This document shows positions 57,508 to 64,000 of a stretch of 64,000 nt of DNA, in pieces (within the stretch, counting starts at the first letter, position 1; every line of letters begins with the position of its first letter). Position numbers and translations under genes: made by a program. The stretch comes from Lentzea albida (lineage in GTDB: Bacteria; Actinomycetota; Actinomycetes; Mycobacteriales; Pseudonocardiaceae): the NCBI RefSeq assembly GCF_900111005.1, contig NZ_FOFV01000010.1:62001-126000 (forward strand), written 5' to 3'. A model generated the notes under the pieces. That model saw only the letters and a list, made by a program, of their open reading frames with translations, made no database searches and had not been told where the DNA came from.

Positions 57508-58377
57508 ATGTTGACTGTCAGGGGGATCAGCCGGAGCTTCGGCGATCACAAGGTGCTCGACGAGGTGAGCTTCGACGTCCGGCCCGGCCGCATGACGGGC
57601 TTCCTGGGCGCCAACGGGTCGGGCAAGACCACGACCATGCGGATCGTCTTGGGGGTGCTCGCCGCGCACGGGGGCACGGTGAGCTGGAAGGGGACCGAGG
57701 TCGGGCCGGACAACCGGCCCGACTTCGGGTACATGCCGGAGGAGCGTGGCCTCTACCCGAAGATGAAGGTCCGCGACCAGATCACGTGGCTGGCGCGGTT
57801 GCACGGCGTCGACCGGGAGACCGCGCGGCGCAACACCGACGAGCTCCTGGAGGACCTGGAGCTGACCGGCCGGGCGGGGGACCGGCTGGAGGAGCTGTCG
57901 CTCGGCAACCAGCAGCGCGTGCAGATCGCGGCCGCGCTGGTGCACGAACCGGACGTGCTGATCCTCGACGAGCCGTTCTCCGGCCTCGACCCGCTCGCCG
58001 TCGAGACCGTGCTGGACGTGCTGCGCAAGCGCGCCGCCGCCGGGGTGCCGGTGCTGTTCTCGAGCCACCAGCTGGCGATCGTCGAACGGCTCTGCGACGA
58101 CGTCGTGATCATCTCGAAGGGACGGATCGCGGCGAACGGGTCGCGCGAGGAGTTGCGCGCCAAGCACGCGGGCGACCGGTACGAGATCGTCGTCGAGCAG
58201 GACGCGGGCTGGGTCCGCGACGTGCCCGGCGTGACGATCCTGGAGCTCGACGGCCCGCGCGCCGTGTTCGAGGCGGCACCCCAGCAGGTGCTCAGGGCGG
58301 CGCTGGACCGCGGCGAGGTCCGCTCGTTCACGCCCGTCGTGCCCACGCTGGACGAGATCTTCAAGGAAGTGATCTGA
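57508..58377 (+). CDS. ABC transporter ATP-binding protein, NatA type
   Basis: A 289-residue ATPase: Walker A FLGANGSGKTTTMRI, signature LSLGNQQRVQIAAALV, Walker B LILDEPFSGLD, switch His in FSSHQLAIVE. The C-terminal 80 residues are the regulatory tail typical of NatA-like exporters (VPTLDEIFKEVI). A TAGTGT box ends seven bases before ATG 57508 with no ribosome site, so it may be leaderless. The permease follows one base after the stop. Confidence 0.94.
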   Translation: MLTVRGISRSFGDHKVLDEVSFDVRPGRMTGFLGANGSGKTTTMRIVLGVLAAHGGTVSWKGTEVGPDNRPDFGYMPEERGLYPKMKVRDQITWLARLHGVDRETARRNTDELLEDLELTGRAGDRLEELSLGNQQRVQIAAALVHEPDVLILDEPFSGLDPLAVETVLDVLRKRAAAGVPVLFSSHQLAIVERLCDDVVIISKGRIAANGSREELRAKHAGDRYEIVVEQDAGWVRDVPGVTILELDGPRAVFEAAPQQVLRAALDRGEVRSFTPVVPTLDEIFKEVI

Positions 58378-58378
58378 C

Positions 58379-59446
58379 ATGGCCCGCGCGTCCTTCAGCC
58401 AGGCGACGTGGCTCGTCGCCGAACGCGAGATGAAGACCCTGGTCGGCACCAAGGGTTTCTGGATCGGCTTCCTCTTCACGATCGCCGGGTTGTTCGCGCT
58501 CACCGTGCTGCCGACGGTGTTCGGCGGCGACGACCCCGAGGTCGCCGTGGTCGGCTCGGCCTCGCAGGTCGTGCAGGGCAAGGCGCTCGACGTCCGCGAG
58601 GTCGGCAGCGTGCAGGAGGCCGCCGACCTGGTCAGGGCCGACGAGGTCGAGGCGGCGATCGTGCCGGACGGCGCCGGGATCAAGGTCCTCGCGCTCAACT
58701 CCCCGCCCAACTCCGTGATCCGCGAGCTCGTCGAGTCGCCGCCCGTGGAGCTGCTGGAGGGCTCGGTGGTGACGTCCGGGCAGCGGTCCGTCACGGTGAT
58801 CGTGTTCGGGCTGGTGTTCCTCATGTTCGGCATGGGCGGCGCGGCCATCGCGCAGAGCACCGTGACCGAGAAGCAGACGCGGATCGTGGAGATCCTCGTG
58901 TCGACGGTGCCGGTGCGGGCACTGCTCGCGGGCAAGATCCTCGGGCACACGATCCTCACGCTCGGCCAGGTCGTGGTGCTGGCGCTCGTGGCGCCGATCG
59001 CGCTGCGGGTGGCGGGGCTCGGTGAGCTGCTGGGGGTGGTGGCGCCCGCGCTCGGCTGGTTCGTGCCGTTCCTGATGCTCGGGTTCGTGCTGATCTCGTC
59101 GCTGTGGGCGGTGGCCGGCGCGCTGGTCAGCCGCCAGGAGGACCTCGGCTCGACGATGGGCCTGGTCATGCTCGCGGTGATGGGCCCCTACTTCGGCGTG
59201 CAGTTCTTCTACGAGAACCCCGTCGTGCTCAAGTGGATGTCGTTCGTGCCGTTCACGGCGGGCGTCGCGATGCCCGTGCGGTTGTTCGCCGAGCAGGCCG
59301 CGGCGTGGGAGGCCCTGCTGTCGATGGGCATCCTCGCGGCCACCGTCGTGGTGATCCTGCTGGTCGCCTCGCGGCTCTACACCGGCTCGCTGCTGCAGAC
59401 CGGTGCGCGGGTGAAGCTGTCGAAGGCCTGGGCACCGGCAGAATAG
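58379..59446 (+). CDS. ABC-2 type permease, NatB-like
   Basis: A 355-residue permease with one N-terminal helix (FWIGFLFTIAGLFALTV), an extracellular loop of about 120 residues, and five C-terminal helices, the layout of NatB/YhaP proteins. TEKQTRIVEILVSTVPVRAL is the coupling segment. Together with the ATPase it forms an efflux pump of unknown substrate (Na+, drug or lipid). ATG 58379 lies one base after the ATPase stop. Confidence 0.92.
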   Translation: MARASFSQATWLVAEREMKTLVGTKGFWIGFLFTIAGLFALTVLPTVFGGDDPEVAVVGSASQVVQGKALDVREVGSVQEAADLVRADEVEAAIVPDGAGIKVLALNSPPNSVIRELVESPPVELLEGSVVTSGQRSVTVIVFGLVFLMFGMGGAAIAQSTVTEKQTRIVEILVSTVPVRALLAGKILGHTILTLGQVVVLALVAPIALRVAGLGELLGVVAPALGWFVPFLMLGFVLISSLWAVAGALVSRQEDLGSTMGLVMLAVMGPYFGVQFFYENPVVLKWMSFVPFTAGVAMPVRLFAEQAAAWEALLSMGILAATVVVILLVASRLYTGSLLQTGARVKLSKAWAPAE

Positions 59447-59451
59447 GCCCC

Positions 59452-60363
59452 ATGATCGCTGATCCGATTCGCCTCGCCGTCGTCGGCCTGGGAGCCATGG
59501 GCACCCGGATGCTGGCGGCGGCGCGGTCCCATCCCGGCTACACCGTGGTCGCGGGTGTCGACGTCGCACCCCGCACGCTCGACGTCCCGGTCGTCACCTC
59601 GCTCGACGACGTGCTGTCCGATGTGGACGCCGTGTACGTCTCGACGCCACCCGCGTCGCACGCCGAGCTCGTGCTGAAGGCGTTCGCCGCCGGCAAGGCG
59701 GTGTTCTGCGAGAAGCCGCTGGCCGTCGACCTCGCCGAGGCCCGCGCACTGGCCGAGGCCGCCGAGGGCCGCCCGAACGCCGTCAACTTCGCGCTGTCGG
59801 ACATGGTGGCGACGCTGGAGATCGAGCGCCTGCTGCCGTCGCTCGGCGAGGTGCGGGGCGTCGAGGTCCGGCTGCAGTTCCCGCGCTGGCCCAGGGCGTT
59901 CCAGGCGGACGCGACCTGGCTGTCCCGGTCCGAGCAGGGCGGGTTCGTGCGCGAGGTGCTGTCGCACTTCGTCTACCTGACCGACCGGGTGCTCGGGCCG
60001 CTCACCGTCGAGTCGGTGTCGGCGGACTTCCCCTCGCCCGGTGCCGCCGAGGTCGCGGCACGCGGTGTGCTGCGGGGCGGTGGCGTGCCGGTGCACGTGT
60101 CCGCGTTCTCCGGGCTGGCCGGGCCGGAGGTCTACGAGTGGACCGCCTGGGGCACCGAGCGGTCGCTGCGCCTCGACCAGTGGGCGCTGCTGTCCACTTC
60201 GGACGGCGGACCGTGGGAGCGGGTGCCGCTCGAGCAGACCGGGTCGGACTACTCGAGGCTCACGCTGTTCGCGGAAGCGGTCAGGGGCGGGCACCCGCGT
60301 GACCTCGCGGACTTCGCGAGCGGCCTGCGGGTGGCCGAGGTGGTCGAGGCGTTCCTGCGGTGA
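59452..60363 (+). CDS. Gfo/Idh/MocA family oxidoreductase
   Basis: A 303-residue NAD(P)-dependent dehydrogenase. Rossmann motif LAVVGLGAMGTRML, DAVYVSTPPASHAELVLKAF and the conserved EKP in FCEKPLAVDLAEAR; SHFVYLTDRVLG contains the catalytic His. These enzymes act on sugars, inositols or similar ring alcohols. The product is unknown. It follows the permease by five bases; a strong terminator lies just after the stop. Confidence 0.92.
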   Translation: MIADPIRLAVVGLGAMGTRMLAAARSHPGYTVVAGVDVAPRTLDVPVVTSLDDVLSDVDAVYVSTPPASHAELVLKAFAAGKAVFCEKPLAVDLAEARALAEAAEGRPNAVNFALSDMVATLEIERLLPSLGEVRGVEVRLQFPRWPRAFQADATWLSRSEQGGFVREVLSHFVYLTDRVLGPLTVESVSADFPSPGAAEVAARGVLRGGGVPVHVSAFSGLAGPEVYEWTAWGTERSLRLDQWALLSTSDGGPWERVPLEQTGSDYSRLTLFAEAVRGGHPRDLADFASGLRVAEVVEAFLR

Positions 60364-60367
60364 TCCG

Positions 60368-60404
60368 CCCGCACGGATCCGGCGAGGCGCCGGATCCGTG
60401 CGGG
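60368..60404. terminator. Bidirectional terminator, 17-bp perfect stem
   Basis: CCCGCACGGATCCGGCG (60368-60384), loop AGG, and its exact complement to 60404. It lies between the convergent oxidoreductase and alpha/beta hydrolase genes and can serve both. Confidence 0.88.
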
Positions 60405-60411
60405 TCGGTCC

Positions 60412-61251
60412 TCAGCCGAGCACCTCGCGCAGCCTGGCCGCGAACTCCTCCGGCTTGCCCGCGTACCCGAACTCGCCGCCCATGAACCCGCCGTGGTGGC
60501 TGGGGAACACCACCGCGTCCTGACCGAGCAACTGCGCCGTGTGGACGGCCGTGCGCGCGGTGAACGCGTCCCCGGTCTCCTCGCCCACGGCGATCACGAT
60601 CCGGGCGGGCGCGGCGACGAGGTCCTGCACCCGCGGGTAGTAGTCGGTGATGGCGAGCGAGGCGGTGCCGAGCAACGGGTCGTCGCGCTTGCCGTCGTCC
60701 TCGGCGGGCATGCCGAACTGCGCCGGGTCCGGCAGCGGCTGCGCGAAGTACTCGTCGGTGAACTCGCCCTGGTGCGAGCTCATCTGGATGAACGCCGCCA
60801 TGCCCGCGCCCTGGCCCTTGGCCTGGTAGGCCTCCATGAACGCGTCGCGCGCCCGGCGGGCGGCGGCCGCGTCGGGCAGCACGTCGATGATCGGCGGCTC
60901 GTGCGCGACGAGCGTGAGGACGTCGCCGGGGTAGGCCGCCACGAGCTCCAAGGCCGTGACCGCGCCACCACTGGACGCGAACAGGTCCACCGGTCCGCCG
61001 ACGGCCTGGATCACCGCGTGCACGTCGGCGGCCTGGGTCTCCGGTGTGTTGTCGGTGCGGCCGTCCGACCGTGTGCTTCTGCCTATGCCGCGCGGATCGT
61101 AGGTGATCACCTTGCGGTCGGGGAACTGCGCGCGCAGGGCCGTGAAGCCGCTGGCGTCCATGGGCTGGCCGATCATCATCAACGGGCGGCCCTCGCCGCT
61201 CACGTCGTAGGCGATGGCGGCCTGATCGGTGTTCAGAACGTGGGATTTCAT
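60412..61251 (-). CDS. Alpha/beta hydrolase
   Basis: A 279-residue hydrolase: HGQP-like loop MMIGQPMDASGFTAL, TYDPRGIGRSTRSDG, nucleophile Ser in LFASSGGAVTALELVA, and late His in VFPSHHGGFMGGEFGY. The SSGG nucleophile elbow is a variant of GxSxG (ASSGG). This subgroup is common in actinobacteria and of unknown substrate. ATG 61251 has GGGGAGAA upstream. Confidence 0.9.
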   Translation of the reverse strand: MKSHVLNTDQAAIAYDVSGEGRPLMMIGQPMDASGFTALRAQFPDRKVITYDPRGIGRSTRSDGRTDNTPETQAADVHAVIQAVGGPVDLFASSGGAVTALELVAAYPGDVLTLVAHEPPIIDVLPDAAAARRARDAFMEAYQAKGQGAGMAAFIQMSSHQGEFTDEYFAQPLPDPAQFGMPAEDDGKRDDPLLGTASLAITDYYPRVQDLVAAPARIVIAVGEETGDAFTARTAVHTAQLLGQDAVVFPSHHGGFMGGEFGYAGKPEEFAARLREVLG

Positions 61252-61360
61252 GGGTTTCTCCCCAGTCGGGTCGGGTCTGAGCAGCCTAGTCACAAACGTG
61301 AACCGCGGCGGCCCGACAAACCGGTCGACCTGCGTGTTCCTCGCTGATATCAAGGCCTGC

Positions 61361-62080
61361 ATGACGCGAACAGCAGTGGTGACCGGCGGCGGCACGGGCA
61401 TCGGCAAGGCGGTGGCGGCGCGGCTCGCCGGACAGGGTCTGGACGTGGTGATCACGGGGCGCCGGGAGGACGTCCTGAAGGCGGCGGCGCAGGAGATCGG
61501 CGCGCGGGCGGTGGCGTTCGACGCGACCGATCCGGAGGCGGTGCAGGCCGCGCTGAGCGACCTGCCGTCGCAGGTGGACGTCCTGGTGAACAACGCGGGC
61601 GGCAACGTCGCCCGGCGGCGTCCGGCGCCGGAGAGCCTCGCGGACGTGCGGGACCTCTGGGTCGCGAGCTACGAGACCAACGTCGTCAGCGCGGTGCTGG
61701 TGACGACGGCGCTGGAGCCGCGCCTGGCCGACAACGCCCGCGTGGTGACGCTCGGGTCGATCGCGGGCCGGCGGGGGTCCGGTTCCTACGGCGCGGCCAA
61801 GGCCGCGGTCGAGGCGTGGACGGCGGACCTGGCGTTCGCGCTGGGAGGCAGGGGCATCACGGTCAACGTGGTGTCGCCGGGCGTCACCGACGACACGGAG
61901 TTCTTCGGCGGCACGCTGAGCGAGGAGAGGCGCAAGGTGCTCGTCGGCACCACGGCGAACGGCCGGTCCGGCACCCCCGCGGACGTCGCCGCGACCATCG
62001 CGTTCCTGACGTCCCCGGAGGCGGGGCACATCACCGCGCAGGTCATCGGCGTGAACGGCGGAGCCGGCCTCGGACGCTGA
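61361..62080 (+). CDS. SDR family oxidoreductase
   Basis: A 239-residue classical SDR: VVTGGGTGIGKAVAARLA, LVNNAGGNVARRR, catalytic Ser and Tyr-x3-Lys in SIAGRRGSGSYGAAKAA, and closing GHITAQVIGVNGGAGL. NAD(P)-dependent, substrate unknown. A TGATAT box lies ten bases before ATG 61361. The last 38 bases overlap the convergent DedA gene. Confidence 0.93.
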   Translation: MTRTAVVTGGGTGIGKAVAARLAGQGLDVVITGRREDVLKAAAQEIGARAVAFDATDPEAVQAALSDLPSQVDVLVNNAGGNVARRRPAPESLADVRDLWVASYETNVVSAVLVTTALEPRLADNARVVTLGSIAGRRGSGSYGAAKAAVEAWTADLAFALGGRGITVNVVSPGVTDDTEFFGGTLSEERRKVLVGTTANGRSGTPADVAATIAFLTSPEAGHITAQVIGVNGGAGLGR

Positions 62081-62642
62081 ACGCGACCACCGCCACCAGC
62101 ACGACCACGAGCGCGATCCACGAGAACTCCGCGAGGTAGCGCTCGGCGGCCTCTCCGACGAAGTAGACGGCCGCCGTCGTGCCGCCGGCCCACGCGATGC
62201 CGCCCGCCGCGTTGGCCAGCAGGAACTTCCCGTAGTGCATGCCCATCGTGGCCGCGAGCGGACCGGACAGGATCCGCAGCAACGCCACGAACCGGCCGAA
62301 GAAGACCGCCCAGGCACCGTACTTCTCGAACACCGCCCGGGCACGCCCGACCTTGTCCTCGCTGAAGTGGCGGGGGAACCTCTCACCGGCCCACCCGAAG
62401 ATCCGCGGCCCGAACCGCTTGCCGAGCGCGTACCCGATGCTGTCGCCGATGATCGCTCCGGCGGACGCCGCGACGCCGACCCACAGCGGCGAGACGCCGT
62501 CGTGGTGCGAGGCCATGAGCGCCGCCGCGACGAGCACGACCTCGCCCGGCAGCGGGATGCCCATGCTCTCGACGCCGACCACCAGGCCTACGACCACGTA
62601 GACCAGGAGCGGTGGAACGGTGTGGAGCCACTCGGTCAGCAC
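62043..62642 (-). CDS. DedA family membrane protein
   Basis: A 199-residue membrane protein of the DedA/SNARE-associated family: VESMGIPLPGEVVLVAAALM (the E-x-S-x2-P-x-P-G motif), GDSIGYALGKRFG, and RFVALLRILSGPLAATMGM with the conserved Arg in GRFVALLR. These act in lipid recycling (undecaprenyl phosphate or phospholipid flipping). GTG 62642 was chosen since GGAGGAAG lies about nine bases before; further upstream the frame enters repeat sequence. Confidence 0.9.
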   Translation of the reverse strand: MLTEWLHTVPPLLVYVVVGLVVGVESMGIPLPGEVVLVAAALMASHHDGVSPLWVGVAASAGAIIGDSIGYALGKRFGPRIFGWAGERFPRHFSEDKVGRARAVFEKYGAWAVFFGRFVALLRILSGPLAATMGMHYGKFLLANAAGGIAWAGGTTAAVYFVGEAAERYLAEFSWIALVVVLVAVVAFSVRGRLRRSRR

Positions 62643-63146
62643 ACCGGTGATCTTCCTCCAGACGGACGTGGTCGGCCACACGTCGCCCGGCGGCGGGCCG
62701 GGGGCGGTGGGCCGGTCGGCGGTCCGGGAGGGCGAGCCGTGGGGCGAGTTGGTGGCGGGCCGGTGGCGGGCCGGTGGGTGGGCTGGTGGGCGATCTGGAC
62801 GAGATCCGTCCACCGGCCTGCGGCACCACCGGCACTCCAGCCCGCCGGCACTCCAGCCCACGGCCCGCCGGCCTCCGGCACACCAGCGGCTGGCCCACGG
62901 CTGGCCTGCCCACGGCCCGCCGACCTCCGGGGCGCCAGCGGCCTGCCCACGGCCGGCCCACGGGCCGCCTGCTTAGGGCCCACCTGCCGACCAGCCCGCC
63001 GACCTCCGGCACACCAGAGGCCTGCCCACGGCCCGTCGGCCCACCGGCCTACGGGTCCGCAGGCCCCGCCGGCCCACCGGCTCACCCACCCACCCACCGG
63101 CCCGCAGGCCCGCCCGCCGAGACCGTCGGCCACCGGCGCGGCGGCC
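62643..63146. other. GC-rich, repeat-containing gap between dedA and sucD
   Basis: About 500 bases with no supported gene. Long frames on both strands are products of GC-rich repeats. Three degenerate copies of a 40-bp unit lie in it (see the separate entry). The first 60 bases hold the dedA ribosome site and probably its promoter. Confidence 0.65.
62861..63031. repeat. Degenerate 40-bp direct repeat, three copies
   Basis: Copies start at 62861, 62913 and 62991. Each reads about CGGCCCGCCGACCTCCGG then CACCAG, a short variable part and GGCCTGCCCACGG. Copy 2 has GGGCGCCAG in place of the CACACCAG. Spacing is 52 and 78 bases. Interspersed shorter words such as CCCACCGGCC add to the low complexity. 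Confidence 0.75.
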
Positions 63147-64000
63147 CTAGCCAGTCAGGATCGCGCGGGCCAGCGCCGCGGTCTCCGACGGCGTCCTGCC
63201 GACCCTGATCCCGACCGCCTCCATGGCCTGCTTCTTGGCCTCCGCCGTCCCCGACGACCCCGAGACGATGGCGCCCGCGTGCCCCATCGTCCTGCCCTCG
63301 GGCGCGGTGAAGCCGGCGACGTACCCGACGACCGGCTTGGACACGTTGTCCCGCACGAACTCCGCCGCCCGTTCCTCCGCGTCGCCGCCGATCTCGCCGA
63401 TCATCACGATCAGCTCGGTCTCCGAGTCCGCCTCGAACGCGGCGATCGCGTCGATGTGCGTGGTGCCGACGATCGGGTCGCCGCCGATGCCGACGCACGT
63501 GGTGAAGCCGAAGTCCTTGAGTTCGTGCATCAGCTGGTACGTCAGCGTTCCCGACTTCGACACCAGCCCGATCGACCCCGGCTTGGTGATGTCCGCCGGG
63601 ATGATCCCGGCGTTGGACTTGCCGGGGCTGATGATGCCGGGGCAGTTCGGTCCGATGATCCGGGTCGAACTGCCGGATGCGTGGGCCCAGAACCGCGCCG
63701 TGTCGTGGACCGGGACGCCTTCCGTGATCACGACGGCCAGGCCGATCGACGCGTCGATCGCCTCGATCACCGCGTCACCGGTGAAAGCGGGCGGGACGAA
63801 GAGGACCGACGTGTTCGCGCCGGTCGCCTCCACCGCCTCCGCGACGGTGCCGAACACCGGCAGCGTCACGTCGTCGAAGTCCACGGAGGTGCCGGCCTTG
63901 CGCGCGTTCACGCCGCCGACGACCTGGGTGCCGGACGCGAGCATCCGGCGGGTGTGCTTGACGCCCTCCGACCCGGTCATGCCCTGCACGACCACGCGGC
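63147..64000 (-). CDS. sucD: Succinate-CoA ligase alpha subunit SucD, 5' partial
   Basis: Visible are 284 residues of SucD, part of the TCA cycle enzyme making ATP or GTP from succinyl-CoA. CoA site IVVQGMTGSEG-like VVVQGMTGSEGVKHTRRM at the N-terminus, IIGPNCPGIISPGK, and the phosphorylated His in TMGHAGAIVSG. The usual start lies about ten codons further upstream, outside the window; a GTG at 63995 would make a protein short at the N-terminus. sucC is expected upstream of it, also outside. Confidence 0.95.
   Translation of the reverse strand, partial: RVVVQGMTGSEGVKHTRRMLASGTQVVGGVNARKAGTSVDFDDVTLPVFGTVAEAVEATGANTSVLFVPPAFTGDAVIEAIDASIGLAVVITEGVPVHDTARFWAHASGSSTRIIGPNCPGIISPGKSNAGIIPADITKPGSIGLVSKSGTLTYQLMHELKDFGFTTCVGIGGDPIVGTTHIDAIAAFEADSETELIVMIGEIGGDAEERAAEFVRDNVSKPVVGYVAGFTAPEGRTMGHAGAIVSGSSGTAEAKKQAMEAVGIRVGRTPSETAALARAILTG

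Noticed and set aside
62383..63012. Minus-strand open frame reaching from dedA into the repeat tract
   Set aside because: Low-complexity Arg/Gly/Pro translation; the dedA reading frame in the same place has membrane helices and the DedA motif.
1..64000. tRNA, rRNA, phage or insertion-sequence remnants
   Set aside because: I looked for tRNA-like cloverleaves, transposase motifs and integrase genes on both strands and found none I could support by eye.

Overview
This window looks like a piece of chromosome from a high-GC actinobacterium. Signs of this are the very high GC, strong GC bias at third codon positions, frequent GTG starts, many ATGA/GTGA stop-start overlaps, apparently leaderless promoters, and gene families such as SigJ-type ECF sigma factors, PucR and IclR regulators and an EphD-like hydrolase-SDR fusion. 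A member of the Pseudonocardiales (the Lentzea/Saccharothrix/Amycolatopsis neighbourhood) would fit, but that is inference. No tRNA, rRNA, CRISPR array, insertion sequence, phage gene or replication origin was found. Both window edges cut genes: an NmrA-like reductase at the left and sucD at the right.

Region by region. (1) 1-9.4 kb: an NmrA-like reductase and MarR regulator, a DUF4328 membrane protein, then a six-gene reverse-strand unit (response regulator, sensor kinase, lipoprotein, peptidoglycan-binding HlyD-like adaptor, ABC ATPase, MacB-like permease) that looks like a self-contained envelope-stress export system, with a secreted serine protease diverging from it. (2) 9.4-16.8 kb: an aromatic operon, flavin reductase / HpaB-PheA1-type monooxygenase / catA / catB / catC / FAD synthetase-like protein, divergent from an IclR regulator and a type II NADH dehydrogenase, with a clear inverted-repeat operator between. 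Together these should turn a phenol into catechol and then into beta-ketoadipate enol-lactone. (3) 16.8-25 kb: DinB-like protein, three secreted HAF-type repeat proteins (two in tandem), a SigJ-type sigma factor with its SDR partner, and a large LuxR-family ATPase regulator. (4) 25-30 kb: VOC proteins, a 61-bp-arm inverted repeat, a zinc-free quinone-reductase-like enzyme, a DUF4231/SLATT-like membrane protein, a carboxylesterase and a TPR protein. (5) 29.9-34 kb: an EphD-like hydrolase-SDR fusion, a ferredoxin reductase with an unusually short iron-sulfur loop and a PF10118 metal-dependent hydrolase, divergent from a TetR regulator over a double palindromic operator. (6) 34-39.4 kb: methyltransferase, SGNH lipoprotein, then a copper operon csoR - tiny leader ORF - secreted histidine-rich protein - copA. 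(7) 39.8-49.3 kb: LacI regulator and GH26 mannanase, Kup potassium transporter, small kinase, Tat-exported flavoprotein with PucR regulator, secreted ribonuclease, and a lipoprotein joining a degenerate nuclease fold to a cellulose-binding module. (8) 49.4-53.3 kb: pcaH-pcaG-pcaB-pcaC-pobA, the protocatechuate branch. (9) 53.3-64 kb: formate dehydrogenase accessory genes (moeA, OFA-type transporter, Cys-rich protein, fdhD), NUDIX hydrolase, ABC-2 exporter, oxidoreductase, hydrolase, SDR, DedA protein, a GC-rich repeat tract and sucD.

How it fits together: the window holds both upper branches of the beta-ketoadipate pathway (catechol and protocatechuate), each in its own compact operon, but no pcaD, pcaIJ or pcaF, so the shared lower steps must be encoded elsewhere. 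The rest is a mix of envelope, secreted and stress functions typical of a soil saprophyte.
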